A stretch of DNA of 64,000 nt from Opisthocomus hoazin (Eukaryota; Chordata; Aves; Opisthocomiformes; Opisthocomidae). This document shows positions 13,902 through 24,720 of this stretch, piece after piece. Position numbers and translations under genes: made by a program. Under the pieces are notes generated by a model. It saw only the letters and a list, made by a program, of their open reading frames with translations. It searched no databases and was not told where the DNA came from. How positions within the stretch are numbered: the first letter of the stretch is position 1; each line of letters starts with the position of its first letter. The stretch spans positions 6,200,001-6,264,000 of the forward strand of contig NC_134436.1 in assembly GCF_030867145.1 (NCBI RefSeq), written 5' to 3'.

Positions 13902-13923
13902 CTCCCAGTATATTTACTGGGAG
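13902..13923. repeat. Perfect 9-base inverted repeat (hairpin)
   Basis: CTCCCAGTA and its exact complement TACTGGGAG are separated by the loop TATT. No T-run follows and there is no coding context, so it is a structural curiosity in intergenic DNA and not a recognised terminator. Confidence 0.7.
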
Positions 13924-14067
13924 AGGGGCCGCTCGAGTGACTACCCGTGCCTAGCTGGGGTGAAGGCATCACCTGTAAGGCTGCCCAGCTTTTTGTGGAG
14001 CAGCACGAAATGACCCCGTTTAGCACTGTTCATTTTTCTCTAGGCTTGCGAGGTTTGGAGATTGGTT

Positions 14068-14101
14068 CAGATAAGCATCCTCAAGCTTGCATGCTTATCT
14101 G
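14068..14101. promoter_or_regulatory. Inverted GATA-site palindrome
   Basis: CAGATAAGCAT (14068-14078) and its exact complement ATGCTTATCTG (14091-14101) flank a 12-base spacer. Each arm contains AGATAAG, a strong GATA-factor site, so two sites face each other. The site lies about 1.7 kb past the FGF18 stop codon. A perfect 11-base inverted repeat is unlikely to be accidental, but it could equally be a structural relic. Regulatory function is inferred. Confidence 0.4.
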
Positions 14102-15120
14102 CACCATCTCCCAAATGGCTTTGATCTGCAGGATTTGGCTGCAGCTCTCAAAGTTATCTTGAGAAAGCTTGTTCTGGGGAGAGCAGTTCTGATTAACAAG
14201 AAAAAGCTTTCTTAGTGGCTTTGAGCATTTTCAGCCCTGGCTGGAAACGGGGAGTGCAGCAACGTCTGCACACGGGGAGAAGGAAAAAGTCAGGCAAGCT
14301 TCTCCTTAAAGCTTCACATGGGCTCAGTTGTCATTTCAGCTAAAATTTGAGGTCACTTACTTCATTGTCCTTCTTTTTTCCCACTCTCTGTTTAGTGCTG
14401 TCTCACCCAACGCACGCGTGGGTCCGTCTGTAGGTACAGATCCACACCTCGTGGCTTTACACCGTCCAAGTCCCGTGCAGAACACCTGGGAGGAAAGCTG
14501 GCTGGACTGACGAGGGGAGCAAGTCACCAAAGGGCTGGGAGAGCTACACAGGATGAGGGAGGGGGATTTGGTTCATCTAGGGGAAGTTTTAAAAGATAGA
14601 ATATTGAATTAAATAGCCAAAGCAAACAGCCTGTCTCCAAACCTTCAGGGAAGGAAACGCAAGCCACACGTAAGTACGTGTTAATTGAGTCAGATGCTAA
14701 TTTTCCAGTTTACCTTCTGCTTGGCCAAAGCTTTAGGAAATATTCGCTGGACTGAGAAGTATCAAATTTAACTCCTTCTCTTGAAAAATACCAGCGTGGA
14801 CTCCCCGCTGTCAGCCCATCATCACCCCATGCAAGATTTCTTCCTTGTGGGAACAATGAGAGAGGAGGAGGAAGATGGTATTAAGGAACAGGAAGAATTA
14901 CAGAATTAGCAATTAAGTTTATAGTGGGAAAAATACCCCGAACGTATCCTGCTACCCTCACATAAAAGATAAATATGCATTAAAAAAAAACACTTCTCAG
15001 GGAAGGGAAAGAAGTGTGAACAGCAAAAATATGTACATGTGTTTTAAATAATTTTTTAATTGTTGAGGCAGTAATACTTGGTTCATGGAACTGCAATATA
15101 CAGAGAGGTGAAATAAATAG

Positions 15121-15150
15121 CTTATATATATATAATATATATAATATAGC
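15121..15150. repeat. AT dinucleotide-rich tract
   Basis: An imperfect TA/AT repeat (TATATATATATAATATATA and similar) lies in an AT-rich stretch downstream of the FGF18 3' UTR. Confidence 0.75.
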
Positions 15151-15630
15151 TGGTTTTAAAATATTCCCTTATCATTGGTGTACTAGGTCATCTTGTAGTC
15201 ACTTGAATGTATTTAGCAGCATTCTCCAGAACTGAGCATAATGCAGGATCACAGAGCCGTGACACCTTATGTCGTCAGAAAGGTTACAGAAGATCGATGC
15301 GTCGAGAACTCCACGGAAACTCAGTCACTGCGGCACACACCATCTTGTCTTGGGCCGGTGCGCAGCAGACAATAAATAGATTACTGCAAAAACCGGCACT
15401 TTTCGGGGCCAGGGTCTCAGTAACTTTGGGAAAGAACTTTGGTTTTCTTTGGTTTTATTTATTTATTTTTAATAATTACCTTTTTTTTTTTCCTCTGGGG
15501 ATATGCTTGAAAAGTTGTCCTTTCCAAAAAAGCAAAATAAGCACCTGTGTGTCATCAACAACAAGAAGTCAATTTAAATAGAGCAGTTCATTTCGTTTTT
15601 CAAGTCACAATAAATCCCTAACAGCTTTTC

Positions 15631-15797
15631 CCCAGCGTTTGCCATCTAGTCTTTTATTAATTTTTTTTATTTTTATTTTTTTTTTAAACACAATGTACAA
15701 AAATAGAGCTTCTTCCTTATTTTTAATGTAAAAATATTCCTCTGGTGCAGTTTTTTTTTTTTGTGGTTTATTATTGTGACACTGTTTTTGTCTATTT
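15631..15797 (-). other. FGF18: FGF18 3' UTR (proximal part)
   Basis: This AT-rich sequence directly follows the stop codon on the minus strand. It contains long A-runs and several AATAAA hexamers. The end at about 15631 assumes cleavage 10-30 bases past the hexamer at 15653-15658. A longer form could use further AATAAA-type hexamers in the A-rich stretch around 15451-15475, so the UTR length is uncertain. RNA 3'-end data would settle it. Confidence 0.55.
15653..15677 (-). terminator. Cluster of polyadenylation signals
   Basis: Three AATAAA hexamers occur on the minus strand at 15653-15658, 15666-15671 and 15672-15677, with another at 15767-15772, only about 26 bases after the FGF18 stop codon. 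The three clustered ones lie 120-145 bases past the stop and are the likeliest signals for the proximal 3' end. This is a motif-based call only. Confidence 0.5.
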
Positions 15798-16064
15798 TTA
15801 ACTGGGGTTGGTGGGTCGTATTCTCTTAGTCCTCTTGGTGACTGTTGTGTACTTGAAAGGTTTCTGTATCTCCACTTGCCCCTTTGGGTACCTCTTCATG
15901 AAATGTACATCTTGCTGGTTTTCCCGGGTCTTGGGCCCTTTCCGTGGCCTCCCTTTTTTGGTGAATCCAACATACCAGCCTGAATATTTTGCCGACATCA
16001 GTGCCGTGTAGTTGTTTTCTAGGACTTTCTCAATGAAGACACACTCCTTGCTGGTGCCATCGGG
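15798..16064 (-). CDS. FGF18: FGF18 last coding exon, residues 120-207 and stop
   Basis: The exon encodes 88 residues and a TAA stop (15798-15800). The acceptor is a T-rich tract ending TTTTTCAG, with the first codon CCC at 16064-16062. Motifs in order are [17 protein letters not shown] (Cys127, and an N-glycosylation site NYT at Asn137), [20 protein letters not shown] (last trefoil strands and heparin-binding basic loop), [17 protein letters not shown], then a basic tail ending RIRPTNPS. This tail ([12 protein letters not shown]) separates FGF18 from FGF8 and FGF17, whose C-termini differ. Compared from memory with the human protein, the tail carries a few substitutions (VEIQ for PELQ, TK for SR, NPS for HPA), as expected for a bird orthologue. 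The exon is intact. Gene symbol confidence is high because this exon is the most diagnostic of the three. Confidence 0.97.
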   Translation of the reverse strand, partial: PDGTSKECVFIEKVLENNYTALMSAKYSGWYVGFTKKGRPRKGPKTRENQQDVHFMKRYPKGQVEIQKPFKYTTVTKRTKRIRPTNPS

Positions 16065-17124
16065 CTGAAAAAGGAAAAAAAAATAAAACGAAAAATTCAT
16101 TATCCAAAGGCAAGTTCAGTGACCAAAACCCAATTTGGCATAAATAAAATCATCACATCTGGAGCTTGTTTCTGGTTCAAGCGTTGTTAATAGGAGCCGT
16201 AACAAGCATCAGCTGAAATAGAAATGAATTTTAAAAAAGCATGAGGAAAACGATGAAATCATTTCATTTTTTTTAAACGCCCCTATCCAAGGAGAGAAAG
16301 ACTTTTCAAAGACACCAGTCAAGCTCATCCAGTCCAGCTCCTTCAACCGCAAGCAAAGCGAGACATTGAGCTTTGCTTCTTCCATTAGGAAAGGAAGATG
16401 AACTGAACTCGTGCCAGGGAAACATCACACTTGATCAGAAAAAAATTAAAATATCAGATTCTCATATGGGCCAAAGAACAGCGTTGCCACTTCCACCGCT
16501 CGCTTTTGATATGTTTTCTGAATTGCCTTGCGGTCTTGCATCCATAACTACCCAAATCCCACTAAAATCGTTACAAGCCTTAGTCTCAGCCTCTCCAGTG
16601 CTTTGAAAACTCTTCCCCGCCGCATCCCGGGCACGACACCTGGCCAATAAACCATGCGTGGAGCTCTGTGGATCATCTTGAGGGGTGACGCATGCGCCAA
16701 GGTCCCCGACCCCACTCCTGTCCCTGATCCAACTGGTCATTTTGGACCCGCATTGCACACCCCAGGCTGGGCTCCAGCTCGCACCCCTGACCGACATCAG
16801 CAGTGGGAAGGGCCGTTCCCATGCTGGAGTGGCTCCCCGCACGGGCTGGCATCCCACCGGCATCCTGATGCGACTGAAGCTGGAGGACTACAGGGCAGCA
16901 GTGTCCCCAGCCACCAGACCCACCCCAGCTCCACTGCCAGAGCGGGTGACGCAAATGCCCGATTTTACACCTCTGCTCTCTCAGGGTTGGTTTTTGTTTG
17001 GAAGATGCCTTTGTCTCTGGTGGTAGGTCCTTCCCCTTTGCCCAGCTTTCCATCTCAGCCTAAAAGCGGCCACCCAGACCTCAGGTACCTGGCTTAGGAA
17101 ACCATGACCCTAAATTACATTCTT

Positions 17125-17852
17125 CCTCATGGAGGGAGCCAGGATTAGACGCAGAAGAGAGGAGAGAGAATGTGTGAGAAGAGCAGCTCTGCAGACCCCA
17201 AGGTCAGTGCAGAAGGAGGGCAGGAGGTGCTCCCGGCCCTGGAGCAGAGGTTCCCTGCAGCCCATGGAGCAGACCGTGGTGAGGCAGGCTGTCCCTGCAG
17301 TCAGAGAGGCCCATGGGGGAGCAGATCCACACCTGCACCCCAGGGAGCACCCCATGCCGGAGCAAAGGGATGCCCGAAGCAGGCTGTGACCCTGTGGGGA
17401 GCCCACGCTGGAGCAAGCTCCTGCCAGGACCTGTGGACCTCTGGGGAGAGGAGCCCACGCCGGAGCAGGGGCAGAGAGTGAAGAGGACAAAGTGCCAGAG
17501 CCAACGTGTGATGAACTGACCACAACCCCCATTCCTCATCCCTCTGCACTGCTCAGGGGGAGGAGGGAGAGAAGTTGGGAGTGAAGTCGAGCCTGGGAAG
17601 AAGGGAGGGGTGGGGGGAAGGTGTATTAGTTTTTATTTTTCATTACCCTACCCTGATTCAATTGGCAATAAATTAATTTCCCCAAGGTGAGTCTGTTTTG
17701 CCTGTGATGGTAATTGGTGAGTGATCTCTCCTTGCCCTTATCTCGACCCACAAGCCTTTCGCCATATTTTCTCTCCCCTGTCCAGCTGAGGGGAGAAGTG
17801 ACAGAGTGGCTTTGGTGGGCACTCACCATCCAGCCAGGGTCAACCCACCACA
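17125..17852 (+). mobile_element. Avian endogenous-retrovirus LTR-type fragment
   Basis: The segment matches, from recalled pattern, a repeat common in bird genomes. It has a GC-rich part built of loosely repeated modules ending in GGAGCAG (for example CCCACGCTGGAGCA and CCCACGCCGGAGCAG), then a polypurine stretch (GGGAGGAGGGAGAGAAGTT), a polyadenylation hexamer AATAAA at 17667-17672, and a 3' end AACCCACCACA at about 17852 that finishes in CA as LTRs do. I see no gag, pol or env reading frame, so it is a solo LTR or LTR plus a little leader. The 5' boundary is uncertain and no target-site duplication was identified. Family assignment (ERVL-like) is tentative. Confidence 0.6.
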
Positions 17853-19140
17853 CAGGGTTCAGTTTGGCTTGGAAATCCAGACTAACAGACCCAGAGCTGG
17901 ACTTTGAACGTGGCAGCACGTGGACCTTGGGCTGGAATCAGGACTCCAGTTCAAACAGCACACGGAGGGAGCTGCAGCTTCACACAACAGCATCTTTAAG
18001 TGGTTTGGAACAGAGGAAATTCTGCTTGCTTATCATCTTCTGCCAGAAAATATGTTTTGCCCTTTAACTGCTGAGTTACTGGTGCTGCACCCCAAGCATC
18101 ATGCATCGTGGTGTGCGCTTTGTTTTACGCGTCAAAAGATATTAGGGAGTAGACACAGGCTCACTGCAGCCCTGGATGCTGTCTCAGCTCTGGGTGTTTT
18201 ATGGATTCTGGACAGGGATGAGCACAGTATGGAGCATCCTACAGGACTTAATCTAATGCTCAAAGCCAAAGGAAGTATTTCCATCATAGTACTAGCCCAA
18301 TCCAGCTCACTGCTGAAGTCAAATAATGAGTTTTTCATTACTGCAGGCCTGTGCATACTGCTAGGCTTGCTATTAAACTCCCTCTGCACAGACTAAACAG
18401 TACCAGACCCTCCCGGCCTTTAGCTGCTTCACCCATCGCATGCGAGGGGGATAGGAGAGCCACAGCAGTGTCACCAGAACAGCACCTGCAGTGGCTCTGC
18501 CCAGGGGCTCCTCTGGGCACGACGGCTGGGGCGAGGAGCTGGCCAGGTCAACTTGCTCTTTCCTAGAAGTCTTCCTAAAAAGTCCTGTACAATCACAGCA
18601 GAGTTTGGTGCAGTCTGTGCGAAGGGCAGGGACCGCGGGACACAAGGGAAGCCCCTGGGCGCGAGCTGGCTGAGGCTTCCTTGCACCGCTGATCCCCAAA
18701 TAACTGCATACGAGCTACAAACAGAGCTGCAAGACGGGAACCACCAGGCACAACAACCCAAGCTGGAGTCACACGGGCAACAACAGGGGAAAATCTTCAT
18801 CATCACCAGCCTCCAGGAGCAGCCATCCCTCCCTGGCTTAGTACCTTCAGCAGAGCTTCAGTTCAATCGGTGCAATAGTATGCGATGTTTACCCTAAAAT
18901 CATTAACGCACCATCTTGCCTAAAGGGTTTCGTTACCATGGGTAGGGCTCATTTAGAGGGTGGAGAGATCACGGCAACCTCTGCATCAAACATGCATCAA
19001 ACAGAGGCCGTGTACCCTATGTGTCCTCCCTACATGGGGGCAAAGCCAGCTCTGCCATAGGACTGGGCTGGGCACAAAGGTCCTAATTTTATCATCTACA
19101 GTTGGAAGCTCACAAACTCTTTAATGAACAGCAGAACTGG

Positions 19141-19206
19141 GCAAAGCTCAGTGGTTCCAGTTCCTGGGGGGGCCGTTCTCCGAGCCCTGGGTTTGATCAA
19201 AGCCAC
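19141..19206 (+). mobile_element. Possible tRNA-derived SINE or pseudo-tRNA relic
   Basis: AAGCTCAGTGGTT near 19144-19156 resembles an RNA polymerase III A box, and GGGTTTGATCAA near 19189-19200 resembles a B box (GGTTCGA type). The spacing is about that of a tRNA. The pairing expected of a functional tRNA is not evident. It may be a relic of an amniote SINE. Confidence is low. Confidence 0.3.
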
Positions 19207-20575
19207 ATGAGTGGGGAAGGGGGAAATCAGTCAACACCATGGGGTTCCACCAGGTTTCAATGGGAAGCCATAAAACCAGCCCCAGGTTTCTCAGGGCTCA
19301 GCCCACTACAAACCCTTCCCCAGTGAATGGAGAATTTTTAAACAATACCATGGCTGAGTTTCAAATCCACCCAAACCCAGGTGCTGATGAACCGACCGGA
19401 TCCGTACCGCAGGGGGAGCAGGTAATTGGAAGGGCCATTTCCCCCACGCTCGCAGAGAGGTCCTGGATTTGAGCCCTGACCTTGTTGCTAGGAGAATTAA
19501 GGCGTTTTCATGCAATTTGGGAGGTTTCTGCTTGCACTGCAATGTCAAGTTTCTCATGGAAAACGAAGACTGGAATGAAAAGAAAACGTGTGTGTAGGAG
19601 GGGGAAATTATTCTATTAATAACAAAAAAGTATTTACTTATACCTTCAAATTTGCCGACAGAGCCTAAGACGGAGACAGGAGGTGGAGGAATAACAAGGT
19701 GCAACTTCAGGCCAACCTCAGGGCTAATTTGAAGTAAACAAGGTGCATGAGATAAAATAACTTCGTTCTGGAAGAGGAAGAGCTAAATGATTTGATAACA
19801 CGAAATTACAGCAACATTTACAAGCACCTCGAGATAAATCAGGATAAGGACCTCACTTCCCCAAACAGAACATTCCTGTACGTGCTAAGACACGTCAGAG
19901 ACAGATGAATGATTTTCAAATACTTACAAGATGATTTTACAGCATCTGTTACAATCCCCAATAGAATAAATCACTCACACCCGTTACCTACACCATGGAG
20001 AGCTGGACCCATGCTAATCTATTAGAGGAAAAAGCAATTTATAAGGGTTTTCAATAATGTTTAAGCGTCACCTTGTTTTCAGGAGGCGTCCACCACTTAA
20101 GGGCTAATCATGTCCCTATTTAAATGACAGCAAAACAGTCACTGGGTCTGTCACCCATCCCCTAGCTCCTCCAAAGAGAGGAGGATGGGAGAGAAAAGGG
20201 AGACAGCTTTGGCCGAGCATCGCTCCCTGCTCCAGCCACCTGCTCGCCCTTCCCCAGGAGCTACTCGTGCAAACGCTTGCTGCCGAGACGGGGCTGCACC
20301 CTCTGCCGCCGACATCAGCCGGGAGACGCTGCCAAGCCGCATTTCGTACATACTTAGCTACCAGGATGCACCTTGCAGAGCACTTGCCCTCCATGGTTTA
20401 TGTTTTGAACCAATTCTTTGAAATAAAGAAGAGTTGTTGAGAGCCCCGGAGCTGCGCAGGAACCGCCTGGCCCGGTGCGATGGCACTGCCAGCCCCGCGG
20501 GGCAGGGCGGGCGTGGGGGGGTCAGCAGCTCCAGGGTGGCCCATGCGTGTTCGGGGGTGTTGCTCACCACCGTCC

Positions 20576-20840
20576 CACAGAATCACAGAATGTTCGGGGT
20601 TGGAAGGGACCTCTGTGGGTCACCCAGTCCAAGACCCCTGCCGAAGCAGGGTCACCCAGAGCAGGCTGCACAGGACCTTGTCCAGGTGGGTCTTGAATAT
20701 CTCCAGAGAAGGAGACTCCACCACCTCCCTGGGCAGCCTGTGCCAGGGCTCCGTCACCCTCAGAGGGAAGAAGTTCTTCCTCGTGTTCAGACGGAACTTC
20801 TTGTGCTTCAGTTTGTGCCCGTTGTCCCTTATTGTCCCAC
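20576..20840 (-). mobile_element. CR1 LINE, 5'-truncated 3' end
   Basis: On the + strand this begins with the complement of the CR1 3' end (CACAGAATCACAGAATG, then GGTTGGAAGGGACC). It continues through the conserved segment whose minus-strand translation contains the typical C-terminal CR1 reverse-transcriptase tail (NTRKNFFPLRVTEPWHRLPR). About 265 bases remain; the rest is lost by the 5' truncation usual for CR1. It is the same subtype as the copy at 58878-59344, sharing ACCCACAGAGGTCCCTT near its end (complement). Confidence 0.9.
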
Positions 20841-22629
20841 AGGCAACATCTCCAGCCGAGCTCCCTGGCTCAGAGCAGGGCGAGACCCATCGCAGAGGCA
20901 CACCTCTGCAACAGGCACGGGCACTCTTCAACTCGGCACCTCCTTGTACCTGTGACGAGCCCCCTTCGAATCACTGATTTTTGCTCCCAGGAGCTGGTGC
21001 CCAGCCGTGCAACGAGGCCATGCCACCACAGAGACAACAATCTGCAGCTCAGTCTTTTGTATAGAAATAATTCAGAGCATTTTTTGTTCCCTAATAGCCG
21101 TGGGAAGAGGCAGTAGCTGTTAGCCAGACTTCTGACAAACGTTTTATAAAATGCCTGATCTAAACGCCGGATCTACCCCTCGGGCATCACCCAGGTCTGC
21201 ACAGAGGCGAGGGAAAGCACAGCCGAGCCAGTACAGCCCAGGCAGCACGAAGCACTGGCTCCAGCGAGGCAGCCTGGCAGCTCATCTCTGGGGACCAGCC
21301 CCAGGCACGGCAAGCCGCTGCCCAGTGACAAGGTGGTGGACCCCAGCGGTCCCAGTCCCTTGACCAAACAGGCTTAGAGCGGCAGCAGCCACCCAAGGCT
21401 CCTGCGCCAGAAAGGGACATCTCGAGCGTGGGGCTGTTCATCCACCACGGGCCAATTCCACCCGGATCCGCAGCCAAAGGCTGAAGGAGCAGCGCCAGAG
21501 CCAGGGGCTCTCCGAGTGCCCTGAGCCTACCAAGGAGCAGCACCGGATTGTTTGTGCAGAGCATTTGGCGACGGGCTCTCCGGTATGAAACGCAAAACAT
21601 GCTGAACTGACACTAAAGCAGAATTAAGTGCCAAAGCATTTGCTGCTTCTACAATTACACTCCGGAGCGCTTTGGTGCTCCTGCTCTCCTTTTTATGACC
21701 CAACTTGGTCTTATTGTAGTTTGGCTTTCTCGTTTTAAGTTCTCCAAATGGAAAGGATCAAAGGGCTCTTTGTTGTCGTCGCAGGAGCGCTCCTCCGAGC
21801 GAGGCATTCCTGCCACGAACAGCTTGCTGCGCGGGGGGAATTCGCGGCAGCCCCTGTGCCACCAGCCCGAGCCAAAGCATTAGCAGGTGCAGCCTCCGCC
21901 TTCCCCCCATTAGCCTGCCACACTAAGCCACCTGAGCAGCTTTTTATGGGAAAGGGAGGCCAGGGCAGGTTTTCTCATTTATGCTTCACAAATCTGGCTC
22001 AGTGGGCACCGGAAAATCCAAACTTCACTCGGCTTTTACGGCAACAATAAGCTGGCGCAAGCGGCTCCGGTCACACCACGGTGCGGGGAGAGATGCCTCC
22101 AAGACTGAAAGGTTTCTCTGTCTGCAAAGATCAGGGCACAAATTAAACCCTACGAGCAATGCTGTGTTAAGCTGTTGTTAACTGAGCTTGTGTTAAAACA
22201 CTTCCCCCCTCCTCAAACGATGCTGCAATTAGAAGCTCTCTGGGTAAGGCAACCGAATGCGCTGGTGATGTGCTGCAAATAATAACAAACACCAAACCAC
22301 AGGGAACACATCTGTGCCGACCCAGGAACGCCGGCTTGGCACAGCGCGCGGAGAGGCTCAACCTTCCAAGTGAGATGGGGATGACTCTCCTGTCTAATTA
22401 TCACCTCTGTGCAAGTTCAGCCCCCCAGGCTCAAAGTCACACTGCGAAGATACAAGCCCTCCGCGCAAGCAGGATCGCTTCTCTCTGCGCAAGCCCCTTC
22501 GTCCCAAAAATCCTGGAGCGGGGAAAGCTGCTGCTCAAGTGAAAGGTTTCCAAGAGGTGTACGCACTTAGGTTTTTTTGCAAGGAAAAACCCTGCAAACA
22601 GACCCTTTTGGCAGCCCTCCCTCCCCCCT

Positions 22630-22648
22630 CCACAGACAGACAGACAGA
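22630..22648. repeat. Short (CAGA)n microsatellite
   Basis: Four CAGA units lie within a C/G-rich stretch of the intron. Confidence 0.75.
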
Positions 22649-24702
22649 GGGGGGTCCCGAGCAGCGGGACCCCACCGTGCTGGATCCCAGCTGCGAGGTA
22701 CACCCACCGAGCTCAGCAATTATTCCAAAGGCTTGCTGAGAATCTCCCTCGAACGCTGGCATGGTTAGATTCACACGCCGCATTATACGGAAGAAATCCT
22801 GCCCTGTATTTCCTAAATTTCGGAGCAATGATAGCAGGGAAGCAATGGGTTTTCAGGAGCCACGTGGCTCAGCAGTCCCTGTGAGCAACTCCTGAAGCAT
22901 CCCCAGCTGAGGACCAAGGGCTGGTGCACCCAGCGTCACCCACACCCCCTACAAAGCCGGAGCGCTGCTCACACAGCTCGCACCCAGCGACATGGGATTT
23001 TCAGGATGTCGCTTCTCTGCGGTTTTGCCCAAGCTCGGCTCAAAGGCAGAGCTCAGACTCACTCTGCGTGGCTTGGAAAATCCCGAGTGGAAGAAGGCAA
23101 GGCAGGAGCTATGTTAACGTCACAGCTTTGAGCACTGCCACCTCTCCCCCTTCACACGCACACCTTTTAAAGGCAGGTCAGAAACTGGGTACGGCAGCTG
23201 CCAGGTACGACTCCAGCAATGCTGTGGGAGGCATCAGCCCCTCACAGCAGGGCGAATCTGAGCGCTCTGGCCGCTGGTAAGCTGGGCCCAGCCACCCTCG
23301 TGCACTTTATAGGCATTATCAGGACAGATCCATCGTAAGCGTCCTGATGTTCAGCAGCCTGGATTTATGGCAAGGCACCCTCAGCACAGAGACACCTCTT
23401 GACCCAAATGCACATTCCTGCTCCTAGACCGGGCTGTAAATCAGGGGAAGCTGCATCTATAACTGCCAAGAGTTACTCAGCTTCGTGCGCGTTTCCTCCA
23501 GCTCTCTGGCCTCTGAACCTGCACAATCCTCTGAGGAAAATATTTAGGAGTCATGATGGGCAGTTCAATAAAAGCGTCTGCCAGCGCAGTGGAGAGGTTA
23601 ATTATGTATACAGAACATCTAAGTGCATTCATGAAGCAGGGGAAGTAATATAACACCCACGAGGAGGAGATCCTCCAAAGAGAGGGCGCATCTCCATTCA
23701 GAGGCCCAGTTCCAAAGCAGCGTTGCCCGTTTTTTCCCCCCACCTGCCCCTATGCACTGGGGGTACACCCTGTCCCTCCTGAGAGCGTGAAAAATGGGCA
23801 TGGTCTCGCACGCGTGGGATGGGACCTACAGGCTTCGCAGAGCCCTGTCGCCGTTTGTGCCGGACACAGCACAAGCTGCAAGAACCAAGCAAGGAAGAGA
23901 AGGGTTTAACACTTTTCTTTCATTCTACCTTTCATTCAGAAATTCCACTTTTCTAACAAATACCTGCTCCGTAACCCTCACGCTGCCCTGGGAGAGCATT
24001 CTGTCACAAGACGAACAGGAGGATACAGAGATGCAAGGAGCTTTGTAGGGATGAACCAAGCAAGGCTGAGGCTACGCCAGGACCTGCCTGCTCAGCTGCT
24101 CCTTCCATCACAGGCACTTTTATTGCCGATAGTACGGCAGGACGGCGCGCATCCGTAATTAGAGCAAACCAGGTTGGCTTCATCTGGAAAGACATATGTT
24201 CGGCTAACAGAAATTCCCAACTGCATCTCAGAGAACTGTGTGTACTTAGTACTCATGATGAGAACCGTCAGTCACTTTTTAAATGAAATCTATGAAACCA
24301 ATAGAAAATTTATGAAAATTTAATTTAAGTCAAAACTGTAGGTTTCCTGCAATAGGAAGCCAGTGCTTCAGGAGATCTGAAACCACAGGCAGGTTTCGGA
24401 TGTGACATCTGAGCAGATCTGTGACATCTACGACTACCTGCACCTACCTGATCCAGTTGCACGTATGTTCCTAGGTGCCTATGAGCTGGGAAAGAATTTT
24501 TACCCATCCGGACAAAGCACAACCTGCTTGGTTAAAGGCACTGCCGGGGTTTGCTGGGTTTCCTTTCAGAGCAGCCATTTTCAGCCTCCACCAAGACGCA
24601 CAGGCTAGTCCTGAACTGTCTATAAAAGCCAACTAAGAGCAGCAGCATATTTTGTGTAGACTTAAATCCATTATACAGGGACCTATGCCACTATAGCAAA
24701 AC

Positions 24703-24720
24703 TAAAAAAAAAAAAAAATT
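24703..24720. repeat. Poly-A run
   Basis: About fifteen A residues followed by TTATTTAAAACC. No retroposon body or target duplication was recognised beside it. Confidence 0.7.

Larger units (their letters stand above)
7141..15630. other. Intergenic DNA downstream of FGF18, right part
   Basis: I see no gene here. Long chance frames at about 7466-8080 and 12095-12607 show no domain. The stretch holds a CAGA microsatellite, an 11-G run, AT-rich blocks (about 8240-8380, 10130-10480, 14580-15200), two hairpin-forming inverted repeats (13902-13923 and 14068-14101) and an AT dinucleotide tract near 15121-15150. The last few hundred bases may include an alternative distal 3' UTR of FGF18. Confidence 0.6.

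Noticed and set aside
17220..17475. Regularly spaced GGAGCAG-type motifs that could suggest a CRISPR-like array
   Set aside because: The repeat units are short and imperfect, the spacers are related to each other, and the genome is vertebrate. The region is explained as part of an LTR element.
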